From: JTS-AC122 sp050246015
GTDB lineage: Bacteria > Planctomycetota > Phycisphaerae > Phycisphaerales > UBA1924
Direction: 5' to 3'
Assembly (NCBI GenBank): GCA_050246015.1
Contig: JBFWWU010000007.1
Span: 124,001 to 188,000, forward strand
DNA: 64,000 bases
Position 1 is the first letter of the stretch; the number at the start of each line of letters is the position of its first letter. The position numbers and the translations under genes are program-made. Positions 32,996 to 41,264 of the stretch are shown here, piece by piece. The notes under the pieces are model-generated. The model was given only the letters and a program-made list of their open reading frames with translations. It was not told where the DNA came from and did no database searches.

Positions 32996-34186
32996 TCACT
33001 CGGCATGCACGCCGGCACGTTCGCTCGCCGCCTCTTCGTGCACGCGCCAGAAGTGTTCGAACGAGTGCCGGATGCTCATCGGCTGGATCTTGCGGTGCCC
33101 CGCCGCGCCGAGTCGTTCCCGCAGCGCCCCATCCTCCACGATCCGATTGATCATCTGGGCCCACTGCGCGGCGTTGCCCGCGCTGAGCACGAACCCGGAC
33201 TGCTCCGGGCCCGGCTCGTAGTTGACGACTTCCTTCGGGCCTCCCTGATCCGTCACGCACACCGCCAGCCCGGCCGACTGCGCCTCCATCACCACCTGCC
33301 CCAGCGTGTCCGTTGTCGATGGGAACAGGAACACGTCCGCCGAGGCGTAGATGGTCGAAAGTTCCGCGCCGTGCCGGAAACCCAGAAAGTGCGCGCCCAG
33401 CCCGGCCAGTTCGCTCTGCATCGTCTGGCGGTATGGACCGTCGCCGACAATGACAAGGTGCGGGCGCATCTCCGGCGGGCTGGCGCGCCACTGCGACGCC
33501 ACCAGTTTCCAGGCTCGCGTCAAGAGCGGCAGGTTCTTCTCGACGCTGACGCGCCCGACATACAGCGCTTTCACCGACCCCGCCGGGATTTCCGGAAACC
33601 CGGACCACACCCCCGGGTCGCGGTACCGCGTGTGAAACACCTCGGTATCAATCCCGGGAAGAAGCCGCACGATGCGTTCGCGCGCGATCCCGAGCCGCGC
33701 GAGCGCTTCGGCGTAATCGGCCGAACGCGTGAAGATCCGGCTGAACGGCCGATAGAACCGCCGCATCGACTGATCACAGACCCACGTCAGCGTGCGATCC
33801 GCGAACAGGTGATCGATGTACGCGGGAAAGTCGGTGTGGTACGTGCCCAGAAGCGGCAACCCGCGCCGGCGCGCAAACCTGCGGCCGAGCGCTCCTACCG
33901 GGCCCGGCGTCGAAACGTGCACCACGTCCGGGGCAAGGGAGTCCGCGAGCCGCGCCAGTCTGCCCGCGGGCGGGATCGCAAGTTCAAGTTGCGGATACCC
34001 CGGCATCGCGCGCGCGTACCGCGGCGCGATATTGACGATATTGGACTGCGCCGGGCACTCAAATCGCGTCGATGTGATGACGTGGAGCGATCGGCCGAAC
34101 GTCAATGCCTGTTCGGCGATGTTGCGGATGAACCGGGAAACCCCGTTGACATCGCCCAGCGTGTCGGTGAACAGGCAGACTCGCAT
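32996..34186 (-). CDS. GT4-family glycosyltransferase
   Basis: 396 residues. The N-terminal half has the GT-B start MRVCLFTDTLGDVNGVSRFI and acceptor loop PDVVHVSTPGPVGALGRRFA. The C-terminal half has KALYVGRVSVEKNLPLLTRA, VIVGDGPYR and the donor-binding FLFPSTTDTLGQVVMEAQSA (E-x7-E type). The closest named relatives would be mannosyltransferases of the MgtA/PimB type that glycosylate lipids; the acceptor cannot be deduced. The MRVC start is chosen because TATCAT lies 6 nt upstream and the upstream frame is not family-like. It is divergent from the next membrane protein gene. Confidence 0.92.
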   Translation of the reverse strand: MRVCLFTDTLGDVNGVSRFIRNIAEQALTFGRSLHVITSTRFECPAQSNIVNIAPRYARAMPGYPQLELAIPPAGRLARLADSLAPDVVHVSTPGPVGALGRRFARRRGLPLLGTYHTDFPAYIDHLFADRTLTWVCDQSMRRFYRPFSRIFTRSADYAEALARLGIARERIVRLLPGIDTEVFHTRYRDPGVWSGFPEIPAGSVKALYVGRVSVEKNLPLLTRAWKLVASQWRASPPEMRPHLVIVGDGPYRQTMQSELAGLGAHFLGFRHGAELSTIYASADVFLFPSTTDTLGQVVMEAQSAGLAVCVTDQGGPKEVVNYEPGPEQSGFVLSAGNAAQWAQMINRIVEDGALRERLGAAGHRKIQPMSIRHSFEHFWRVHEEAASERAGVHAE

Positions 34187-34192
34187 CGCGAG

Positions 34193-34198
34193 ATGATA
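34193..34198 (-). promoter_or_regulatory. -10-like TATCAT upstream of the glycosyltransferase gene
   Basis: TATCAT (minus strand) ends 6 nt before the ATG at 34186 with no ribosome-binding site, suggesting a leaderless mRNA. Confidence 0.45.
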
Positions 34199-34315
34199 AC
34201 GCCTGTGCCGCGGCGCCTCTTCTTCCGGCCTCGCCCCGGACATGAAGATCGCGCGATTCATGCGTGCCGCGCGGCCGGGGCGCCGTCCATATACTCGAAC
34301 TCGCCGGATGCGCGC

Positions 34316-35302
34316 ATGACGGACCACGATCCCAACTCCAAGCCCGACGGCGACCCGTCGCCCGATGCCCGGCCGCTCGCCGGCGATCGCGTCGAGCCGG
34401 GCGAGGCTCCGGCTGGCCCGGCGTTTGAATGGCGGCCCATCGTGGCGGATCGCGCGGATGTCCACGTGACCTCCGGCTCGCACGCCTATCCATTGCCCGA
34501 GTCTTTCGAGCAGGCGCGCGAACCCGTCGAGCCTCGTGAGCCGCGTCGCCGACTCGACGACCCGTGGGCACATCGTCGTGCCGAGCCCCGGCTGTTCGCC
34601 TTCCTGTGGACCATGTACCTGCTCGCGGCGGTGGTCGGGAGCCTGATGTGGGTCGCGCGCGCCAGCGTGCTCTCTTCGAGCGCGTACGGATCCGCCGCCA
34701 GAACGATGATGCTGGTGATCGCGGTCGGCGCGACGGGTCTCTGGCCGATGGTCCGGCTGAGCCAGTTACGGCCGGCCGGTGCGCTCGTGCCCCAGATGCT
34801 GGCGGATTGGTTCATCGTCGTCTTCCCGGTGCAGTTGGTGGTCTGGCCGCTGGTGTATCTCGCGGGGTGGCCGGTCGATGCGGTGGGGGCGGTGTCGCTC
34901 ATGCTGGCGGTCTGGCCGGCATTGGCCGGGGCGGTCGTGGCGATGACCCAGGTCCTGGCCCGCCGCGTAAGCCGGTCCGCCGCGGCGCCCATCCCGGCGA
35001 TGCTCGGCATGCTGGTCGTGCTCGGGCTGATGCTCGTCGGACCGGTCTGGCTGGTTGTCTCACAGGCTCTTGAGTCCAATGTGCGCGGGCGATCCTGGAT
35101 GCTCTCCCCGTTGACCCACCTGTTTCGTCTGACCGGGTCCGGCCTGCACGCCCCTTCGGCGCGGGTCGCGGTGATCGACTTTGTGGTGCTTGGGGGAATA
35201 GGCGGAATAGCGGTCCTGGTGTGCGTCGTGGCGGCCGCGCTGGACGTGCCCCGCAAAGAAGTGGTCCATGTACAGGCAGGGGGGTTGCCGTCGTCCACTT
35301 GA
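34316..35302 (+). CDS. Multi-pass membrane protein, function unknown
   Basis: 328 residues. The first 90 are hydrophilic, Pro/Asp/Arg-rich and probably disordered in the cytoplasm. Six hydrophobic helices follow (for example FAFLWTMYLLAAVVGSLMWV, MLVIAVGATGLWPMV, WFIVVFPVQLVVWPLVYLAG, PAMLGMLVVLGLMLVGPVWL, VVLGGIGGIAVLVCVVAAAL). I do not recognise a family. The start at 34316 follows a TATACT hexamer at 34290-34295; the same frame is open far upstream but only as a shadow of the glycosyltransferase gene. Confidence 0.75.
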   Translation: MTDHDPNSKPDGDPSPDARPLAGDRVEPGEAPAGPAFEWRPIVADRADVHVTSGSHAYPLPESFEQAREPVEPREPRRRLDDPWAHRRAEPRLFAFLWTMYLLAAVVGSLMWVARASVLSSSAYGSAARTMMLVIAVGATGLWPMVRLSQLRPAGALVPQMLADWFIVVFPVQLVVWPLVYLAGWPVDAVGAVSLMLAVWPALAGAVVAMTQVLARRVSRSAAAPIPAMLGMLVVLGLMLVGPVWLVVSQALESNVRGRSWMLSPLTHLFRLTGSGLHAPSARVAVIDFVVLGGIGGIAVLVCVVAAALDVPRKEVVHVQAGGLPSST

Positions 35303-35445
35303 CTGCCTAGATTGACGGTCCCGGCGCCGCATGGTCGGTCCGGGTATCTCTCGCTATTGGAGTGGAATCGGCCCGAAGGTTGTCCGTTGCTCACGCCCCT
35401 TGCATGCAACGGCCTTGTGTCTACGTTGAGTTGGAAGGATCACTC

Positions 35446-35916
35446 ATGGAAATGATGACCCGCGAGGAAAAGCAGACGATCGAAGAACGGCTGCAGTTCC
35501 TGATCAACAACCGGAAGGCGATCGCGACGCGAATCGCCGAGGCCAGAGAGCAGGGCGATCTGTCTGAGAACGCGGACTACCACGCCGCGCGCGAGGAGCA
35601 GGGACTTCAGGAAGCCGAGATCCGGCGCCTGACCGATCGCCTGCAGAACATCAGCGTGATCGACGATGCCGCCGCCAAGAGCGCGGGCGTGGTGTTCGTC
35701 GGCGCCAAGGTGAAGATCCGCGAGGTGGGGTCGGACGAGGATGAAATGGTCAAACTGGTCGGCGATTCGACGTCGGCGGGGGGCGGCGCGGACTACTTCG
35801 AGGCGACGGTCTCTAGCCCGATGGGCGAAGCGCTGCTCAAGGCGCGCGTGGGGGAGGTCATCGCGGTGCGAGGACCCCGCGGCCTGAAGAGGTTCGAGAT
35901 CATGGAGATCCTGTGA
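35446..35916 (+). CDS. greA: Transcription elongation factor GreA
   Basis: 156 residues, the normal length. GreA enters the RNA polymerase secondary channel and stimulates cleavage of backtracked RNA. The N-terminal coiled coil carries the acidic tip motif (REQGDLSENADYHAAREEQG); the C-terminal FKBP-like domain follows (VGAKVKIRE; ATVSSPMGEALLKARVGEVI). GGAAGGA lies 7 nt before the ATG at 35446; the longer frame from 35362 is not used. The 3' end overlaps the converging methyltransferase by 17 bases. Confidence 0.97.
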   Translation: MEMMTREEKQTIEERLQFLINNRKAIATRIAEAREQGDLSENADYHAAREEQGLQEAEIRRLTDRLQNISVIDDAAAKSAGVVFVGAKVKIREVGSDEDEMVKLVGDSTSAGGGADYFEATVSSPMGEALLKARVGEVIAVRGPRGLKRFEIMEIL

Positions 35917-36613
35917 TTCCCGCGGACGGGTCCACCACGTGCGCGATCGCGAAGCCGTCGTAGCCCTTGGAGCCGACTGTCTGGAGCACGCTAAGGCGCA
36001 CCCCGGGGTGTGAAGCGAGTTCGCGCAGGGCGCGCCGCAGGCCGATCACCCCCGGTTCGGTCGATTGCTCATCGATGATGTCGCCCCGGCGGATCGCGTT
36101 GTCAATGACGACGACCCCGCCCGGGCGCACCAGCCCCAGCGACGACGCGACGTACGCCGGGGTGTTTTCCTTGTCCGCGTCGATGAAAACCAGGTCGAAG
36201 AGGTCAGCCGCTTCACGATGAAGTTCGGCCAGGGAATCGATCGCGGGCCCGAGCCGGAGTTGGATGCGGTCTGCCAGGCCGAGCCGCTGGAAGTTGTGGC
36301 GAGCGATCTGGGCGTGCCGAGCGTCGATCTCCAGCGTGATGACGTGGCCGCCCGCCGGCAGCGCCCGCGCCAGCCAGATCGTGCTGTACCCGGCGAGCGT
36401 GCCGATCTCCAGCACTCGGCGAGCCCCCACGATCGAAGCGAGCACGGCGAGGCTTCGTCCCTGCATCGGCGATACGTGAATCGCCGGCAACCCCGCCGCG
36501 CCGGCTTCCTCTAGAACGAACGCCGGGTCCGTGTCGGCGCACGCGAACAGGCCCGACAGGTAGCGATCCACCGCGTCGCTGCGATCCAGAATCGGCGCCG
36601 TCCGCGGTGTCAT
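35900..36613 (-). CDS. Class I SAM-dependent O-methyltransferase (caffeoyl-CoA/catechol type)
   Basis: 237 residues. The SAM-binding motif VLEIGTLAGYSTIWLARALP, then ITLEIDARHAQIARHN and the metal-binding DLVFIDADKENTPAYV are diagnostic of the cation-dependent O-methyltransferase family (PF01596). VVVIDNAIRRGDIIDEQS supplies the second metal ligand (DN). The small-molecule substrate is unknown. TACCTT lies 6 nt before the ATG with no ribosome-binding site. Confidence 0.93.
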   Translation of the reverse strand: MTPRTAPILDRSDAVDRYLSGLFACADTDPAFVLEEAGAAGLPAIHVSPMQGRSLAVLASIVGARRVLEIGTLAGYSTIWLARALPAGGHVITLEIDARHAQIARHNFQRLGLADRIQLRLGPAIDSLAELHREAADLFDLVFIDADKENTPAYVASSLGLVRPGGVVVIDNAIRRGDIIDEQSTEPGVIGLRRALRELASHPGVRLSVLQTVGSKGYDGFAIAHVVDPSAGITGSP

Positions 36614-36619
36614 ATGGGA

Positions 36620-36625
36620 AAGGTA
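36620..36625 (-). promoter_or_regulatory. -10-like TACCTT upstream of the O-methyltransferase gene
   Basis: On the minus strand TACCTT ends 6 nt before the start codon, consistent with a leaderless transcript. Confidence 0.4.
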
Positions 36626-36632
36626 GCGCCGG

Positions 36633-37553
36633 TCAATCCGCGAGCGATGCCAGTGCGCGCGCCATCTGGTGGTTGAGCGCGTGCCCCGATCGTGTCGCGA
36701 TCATGCGGCCCTGAACCGGGCGACCGGCCAGCGACAGATCTCCCACCAAGTCCAGCAGTTTGTGACGGGCGGGCTCGTTGTCATAGCGATACGAGTTGTC
36801 CACGGGCCCATCGGGGCCGATGACGAGCAGATCCCTGGGTTCGAATCCTTGAAAGAGTCCCATCTTCCGCATCGCCACCGCCTCTTCAAGCAGGCAGAAC
36901 GTGCGTGCCCGGGCCAGCGCCGAGCGGTAATTAGCGATCCCTCCCGCGGGTTCAATCTGAGCGGATGCGCGCTGCGCGGGGATCGGGGCGGCCGGGCCGT
37001 AGTCGAGTTCGTAGATCATCTCGCACCCCGGCGTGTCGGAGTGTTCGGCGCGGATCGTCCCGGTCCCGTCGCTCACTTCGATCGGCGCGCGGATAGTGAT
37101 GCAGGCGGACTCGAAAGGAACCTCGGCGATCGTGACGATCCCGGCGGCGAGGATCGCGTCGACGAACGGCGTGGCCGAGCCGTCGCCGATCGGGACTTCC
37201 GGGCCGCTGAGTTCCAGGAGGGCGTCGGTGATTCCCAGCCCCGCCAGGGCCGACAGCACGTGCTCGACGGTGTGCGCCTCGGCCCGCGCGGCGGGAACAT
37301 CGGCGCCGGCGACGAGCAAGGTTCGTCGTCGCTCCGGCGCAATGTGCCGCGCCAGCGAGGGGATATCCGGCGCGCCCGGCAGGTCCAGGCGTCGCAGCAC
37401 GATCCCGCTCAAGGACGAGTCGGGGCCGGTCGCGGGCGCGATGGTCAACGAACTGGGCAGACCTGTGAACAGCCCGACGCCGCGGACGCTTGCCCGCGTC
37501 GCGAGCGTGCGCCGGATGAACGTTGGGCTGGACTGTTGAGACTGGTCCGTCAT
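36633..37553 (-). CDS. lpxC: UDP-3-O-acyl-N-acetylglucosamine deacetylase LpxC
   Basis: 306 residues. LpxC is a zinc enzyme of the committed step of lipid A synthesis. Visible motifs are the zinc ligand AHTVEHVLSALAG, then GDGSATPFVDAI, and HKLLDLVGDLSLAGRP, which carries the second zinc His and Asp, with the final HALN catalytic His. TLATRASVRGVGLFTG is the usual N-terminal region. The ATG at 37553 is chosen over the upstream frame to 37805, which overlaps the neighbouring gene. Its presence indicates a lipid A-containing, diderm envelope. Confidence 0.95.
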   Translation of the reverse strand: MTDQSQQSSPTFIRRTLATRASVRGVGLFTGLPSSLTIAPATGPDSSLSGIVLRRLDLPGAPDIPSLARHIAPERRRTLLVAGADVPAARAEAHTVEHVLSALAGLGITDALLELSGPEVPIGDGSATPFVDAILAAGIVTIAEVPFESACITIRAPIEVSDGTGTIRAEHSDTPGCEMIYELDYGPAAPIPAQRASAQIEPAGGIANYRSALARARTFCLLEEAVAMRKMGLFQGFEPRDLLVIGPDGPVDNSYRYDNEPARHKLLDLVGDLSLAGRPVQGRMIATRSGHALNHQMARALASLAD

Positions 37554-37641
37554 GGAGTCAGGAGTGGGGGAGCATGGAAGTCTGATGAGGTCGTGTGCAG
37601 GTGTCCGCACCGAGCGACCAACGACGGGTATTCTCATGGGG

Positions 37642-38145
37642 TCACGTCGGCTTGGCCGCCCGCGCCCAGCGACGCTGCTGGTACACCATCCAGATGGTGT
37701 GGAGTACGCGCGTGCAGGTGATCCCCGCGAAGAGACCGATCGCCGTCGCGTACTCCGGCGCCGTTCGGTGCAGCAGCACATGCTGCGACGCGAACACCAC
37801 CCCATACAGGATCGGCGACAGAACGATCCGCTCCATCTGAACCAGCGTGGCGTCCCGGAAATAGGTGAGGTGCGGCGCCGGTGTTCGGCCTTCCGCCAGC
37901 GCCTTGCGCCGCCCCGGCCAGTGATTCGCCAGCCAATGCAGCCCGTAGTACGTCGCCACGTCGAACACCAGGTCGGCGAAGAACGTGATGACGTTGATGA
38001 CCCAGGCGTTCTTGATGTCCGCGCGGTGATAGCACAGGTGAATGACCAGGCTGGTCGGAGGAATGGCGACGATGCCCGCCAACAGGATGTTGACGTTCAC
38101 GTTTACGATGCGCCTGGAATAGAACTTGCCGAGTCGAGAAACCAT
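37642..38145 (-). CDS. Membrane protein, function unknown
   Basis: 167 residues with about four hydrophobic segments: VNILLAGIVAIPPTSLVIHL, NAWVINVITFFADLVFDVAT, VLSPILYGVVFASQHVLLH and TAIGLFAGITCTRVLHTIWM. The N-terminus is basic. No family recognised. It is separated from lpxC by 88 bp and transcribed in the same direction, so an envelope role is possible but unsupported. Confidence 0.7.
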   Translation of the reverse strand: MVSRLGKFYSRRIVNVNVNILLAGIVAIPPTSLVIHLCYHRADIKNAWVINVITFFADLVFDVATYYGLHWLANHWPGRRKALAEGRTPAPHLTYFRDATLVQMERIVLSPILYGVVFASQHVLLHRTAPEYATAIGLFAGITCTRVLHTIWMVYQQRRWARAAKPT

Positions 38146-38203
38146 GCGTCGGGCCGTCGATGCGATCGGTCGATGTTTGGAACTACTAACGCGAGTTGAG
38201 AGC

Positions 38204-39400
38204 CTAGTCTAGCGCCAGTCGGCACATGACTTCGATCCCGACCGGGAGGGCGTGGTCATTGAAATCAAAGTCCGGCTGATGCAGTGTGGGATAATGGGTT
38301 CGGCCGGGCGGGCACAGACCCAGCACGAAAAAGCACGCCGGGATGCGCTGGCCGTAATACGAGAAATCTTCCCCCCCCATCGTGGGCTGGGCCACGGAGA
38401 GCACGCGGTGGTCCCCCAGCGTTCGCCGGGCCACTTCGAAGAACCGCTGGGTTGCATCTGGGTCGTTGGTCGTCACGGGGTATCCCTCTTCCCAGTCGAT
38501 CGCCGCGCTGCACCCCAGCGCGGCGGCGGTGCCCTGGACAATCTCGAAGAACCTCGTTTTCCCGGTCTCGCGCACGTCCGGCGTCAGCGTGCGCATCGTG
38601 CCGACGAACTGCACGGACTGAGGGATGATGTTGCGGGCGGTGCCGCCGCGGATCATCGCGACCGTCACGACGATCGCATCCAGCGGGGAGACATGGCGTG
38701 AGGCGATGCACTGCAGGGCGGTCACGCAGTGGGCCGCGGCGACGATCGGATCGCGCGAGAAGTGGGGGTACGCCGCGTGCGCCTGCGTGCCCGAGATGGT
38801 GACCACGAAGTTGTCCGTCGCGGCCAGCAGCGGACCCGGGCGCGTCGCCACGGCCCCGAGCGGGAGCAGCGGCCAACCGTGGAGGCCGAAGATGCTCTTC
38901 ACCGGCGGCCCGATGATCGTTCCGTCGAGCACGCCCTCGTTGCACATGGCCAGCCCGCCGGCGCCACCCTCTTCGGCGGGCTGGAAGATGAGCGTGACCG
39001 ACCGTGCCCGGTGCGGCAGGTTGGCCAGCACCCGCGCCACGCCGATGAGATTCGCGGTGTGCCCGTCGTGCCCGCAGGCGTGCATACGCCCCTTCTCGGT
39101 GGAGGCGTATTCGAGTCCCGTCTGCTCGTCGATCGGCAAGGCGTCGATGTCGGCCCGCAGCGCGATCGGATCGCGCTGGTCCGATGCCGGCACGGTCGCC
39201 GGCAGGTGCGCGACCACCCCGGTGCCCCGGGCGAGCCCCGTCTTGTGCGGGACATTGATCTGCGCGAGTTCGCGTGCGACGACGCCGCTGGTTCGACGTT
39301 CCTGATAGCCCAGTTCGGGATGACGGTGCAGGTCTCGCCGCAGCGCAGTCAGTGAGGGGAGTTCGGCGGCAATACGGGCTCGCAGCGCGGCGGGGTCCAT
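38204..39400 (-). CDS. M20-family amidohydrolase (hippurate hydrolase-like)
   Basis: This 398-residue metallopeptidase-type enzyme hydrolyses N-acyl amino acids or related amides. It shows the family start LPSLTALRRDLHRHPELGYQE, ALRADIDALPIDE, the metal ligands in MHACGHDGHTANL, FQPAEEGGAGG (catalytic Glu) and GGEDFSYY near the C-terminus. The dimerisation domain includes TISGTQAHAAYPH. The substrate is not deducible. TACACT lies 6 nt upstream of the ATG, without a ribosome-binding site. It is divergent from the truncated aldehyde dehydrogenase gene. Confidence 0.93.
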   Translation of the reverse strand: MDPAALRARIAAELPSLTALRRDLHRHPELGYQERRTSGVVARELAQINVPHKTGLARGTGVVAHLPATVPASDQRDPIALRADIDALPIDEQTGLEYASTEKGRMHACGHDGHTANLIGVARVLANLPHRARSVTLIFQPAEEGGAGGLAMCNEGVLDGTIIGPPVKSIFGLHGWPLLPLGAVATRPGPLLAATDNFVVTISGTQAHAAYPHFSRDPIVAAAHCVTALQCIASRHVSPLDAIVVTVAMIRGGTARNIIPQSVQFVGTMRTLTPDVRETGKTRFFEIVQGTAAALGCSAAIDWEEGYPVTTNDPDATQRFFEVARRTLGDHRVLSVAQPTMGGEDFSYYGQRIPACFFVLGLCPPGRTHYPTLHQPDFDFNDHALPVGIEVMCRLALD

Positions 39401-39406
39401 GCGCGG

Positions 39407-39412
39407 AGTGTA
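39407..39412 (-). promoter_or_regulatory. -10-like TACACT upstream of the M20 amidohydrolase gene
   Basis: TACACT on the minus strand ends 6 nt before the start codon with no ribosome-binding site, suggesting a leaderless mRNA. Confidence 0.45.
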
Positions 39413-39464
39413 CCCTGTCCGTACGAATCAGGGTTTCCTACTCGCCGCGCCGCACGGAGCCATC

Positions 39465-40418
39465 ATGGCCGATCGCCTCGAAGTCATCAAGACCTACAAA
39501 CTGTTCATCGACGGCAAGTTTCCGCGCAGTGAGTCCGGACGAACCATTGACCTTTGTCGCGCCACATCCGCGAAGCCCGCGTCCGCCCGACGCCCGCGCA
39601 AGTCCGATGAACCGACGGTGCTCGCCCACGTGTGCCGGGCGTCGCGCAAGGATCTTCGCGATGCTGTCTCCGCGGCTCGCAGGGCCTTGCCCGGTTGGTC
39701 GGGCGCGACGGCGTACCTTCGCGGTCAGATCCTCTACCGGATGGCGGAAATGCTTGAAGGCAAGCGAGAGGAGTTCGTCCGGGCGCTCGAAACGGGCGAG
39801 ACCGCAAGGACGGCTTCGCGAACCCGCGCGGGAGCCAAGGCATCGCCCGCGGCGGAAGTGCAGTGCGTCGTAGATCGGCTCGTCTGCTTCGCCGGATGGT
39901 CCGACAAGTTCGCGCAGGTCCTGGGGTGCAACAACCCGGTCGCCGGCCCGTACTACAACTTCACGGTTCCCGAGCCGGTGGGAGTGGTCGCGGTCCTGGC
40001 GCCGGATGAACCCGGGCTGCTGGGGCTGGTGTCGCTGATCGCCCCGGCGCTCAGCGCGGGCAACACGGTGGTGGCGGTCGCCGGCGCGAATGCCGCGGCG
40101 TCCCTGGCGGGCGTCCTCTTTGCCGAAGTCGCCGCGACCAGCGATGTGCCACCGGGCGTGCTGAATCTGCTGACGGGCGAACGCGGCGAACTGACCGGCG
40201 TGGTCGCATCGCACCGCGACATTGACGCCGTGCTCGCGGGAGGAGTGGACAGCGAATCCGAGGCCGCGATCCGGGCCGGGGTCGCCGAGAATCTCAAGCG
40301 GGTGTCGATCCGCGGCGAGCGTGGCGCGCAGTGGTTTGACGCCCCGCGCTGCCAGAGTCCGTGGTGGATCGAGCCCCTCGTGAACATGAAGACCATGTGG
40401 CACCCCGCCGCCACGTAA
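39465..40418 (+). CDS. Truncated aldehyde dehydrogenase homologue lacking the catalytic cysteine region
   Basis: 317 residues, compared with about 480-500 for the family. It keeps the N-terminal part (YKLFIDGKFPRSESGRTIDL), the AARRALPGWSGATAYLRGQI helix and the NAD-binding region (VPEPVGVVAVLAPDEPGLLG; ISALSAGNTVVA-like; VPPGVLNLLTGERGEL). The normal catalytic Cys segment and the C-terminal third are absent: the sequence changes character after about residue 290. It is therefore probably not an active dehydrogenase. Short non-catalytic paralogues next to a full-length enzyme are known in some bacteria, but no full-length partner is in this window. Confidence 0.8.
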   Translation: MADRLEVIKTYKLFIDGKFPRSESGRTIDLCRATSAKPASARRPRKSDEPTVLAHVCRASRKDLRDAVSAARRALPGWSGATAYLRGQILYRMAEMLEGKREEFVRALETGETARTASRTRAGAKASPAAEVQCVVDRLVCFAGWSDKFAQVLGCNNPVAGPYYNFTVPEPVGVVAVLAPDEPGLLGLVSLIAPALSAGNTVVAVAGANAAASLAGVLFAEVAATSDVPPGVLNLLTGERGELTGVVASHRDIDAVLAGGVDSESEAAIRAGVAENLKRVSIRGERGAQWFDAPRCQSPWWIEPLVNMKTMWHPAAT

Positions 40419-40495
40419 GTTGTCAGCGGGTCCGGAAGACCTGTGTCCCGCCGGAGTTCTACACTGGGATACCCTCGCCAAAGGAACGACTCGAC

Positions 40496-41248
40496 GTGTC
40501 ACTCGATTTGTCCAAGATGCTTCGAGATTGGCCCTACGAATCGGGCAAGATCAACGTTCGGCAGATCGTCGGGGAAGACGGGGAGCCGAAGATCCAGCTC
40601 CGGCTGGACCTGGGCATCATGCAGATGGAGTTTTCCGGTCGGCCCGATGGCCAGCGCCCGCATGGGTACGAAAGCCTGCTGGAGTACTACGAGGCCAAAC
40701 TTGACGAGCACGCGGGCCGGGCGGGTTCGTCGGAAGGGTTCTCCCTGTCGGAGGACGACTGCCGGGAACTCCGCGACGAAGCCGTGCAGTACTACCACCG
40801 CTACGTGTGCATGATGGTGCTAGAGGACTTTGAGGCCGTCGTGCGGGACACCTCACGGAACCTGCGCGTGCTGGATCTGTGCTCTCAGCATGCCCAGACC
40901 GAGTCGGATCAGAACGTGCTCGAACAGTTCCGGCCGTACATCATGATGATGCGCGCCCGCGCGCTGGCGAGCCAGGCGCTGAAGGACAACGAGCCCAAGG
41001 CGGCGGTGAACGCCATCGACGAGGGGCTCGACGCGCTCAAGAAGCACTTCTCCGAAGCCGGCGACGCGGACCAGTTCGATGAGTCCAACGAGGTCCAGAT
41101 GCTGCGCGCCATGCGAGACGCGCTCACCCCCAAACTGCCCGTGAGCGCGAGGGCCGAACTGCGCCAGCGGTTGCAGCAGGCGATCGAGCAGGAGAACTAC
41201 GAACTCGCCGCGATCCTCCGCGACGAACTCAAACTGCTCAAGGAGTGA
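40496..41248 (+). CDS. UVR (UvrB/UvrC) motif protein, function unknown
   Basis: 250 residues from a GTG at 40496 with AAAGGAAC upstream. The C-terminal 30 residues (LRQRLQQAIEQENYELAAIL) form a UVR motif, the helical hairpin that mediates UvrB-UvrC and ClpC-McsA contacts. The rest is acidic and mostly helical (DWPYESGKINVRQIVGEDGE at the start), with no nuclease or zinc motif, so it is neither UvrB nor UvrC. A regulatory or adaptor role is plausible. A longer frame from 40361 overlaps the previous gene. Confidence 0.82.
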   Translation: MSLDLSKMLRDWPYESGKINVRQIVGEDGEPKIQLRLDLGIMQMEFSGRPDGQRPHGYESLLEYYEAKLDEHAGRAGSSEGFSLSEDDCRELRDEAVQYYHRYVCMMVLEDFEAVVRDTSRNLRVLDLCSQHAQTESDQNVLEQFRPYIMMMRARALASQALKDNEPKAAVNAIDEGLDALKKHFSEAGDADQFDESNEVQMLRAMRDALTPKLPVSARAELRQRLQQAIEQENYELAAILRDELKLLKE

Positions 41249-41264
41249 GGCGCGGCGTGCCGAC

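Noticed and set aside
32270..34315. Upstream extension of the membrane protein that starts at 34316
   Set aside because: Arg/Pro-rich translation opposite the winged-helix and glycosyltransferase genes; no start signal.
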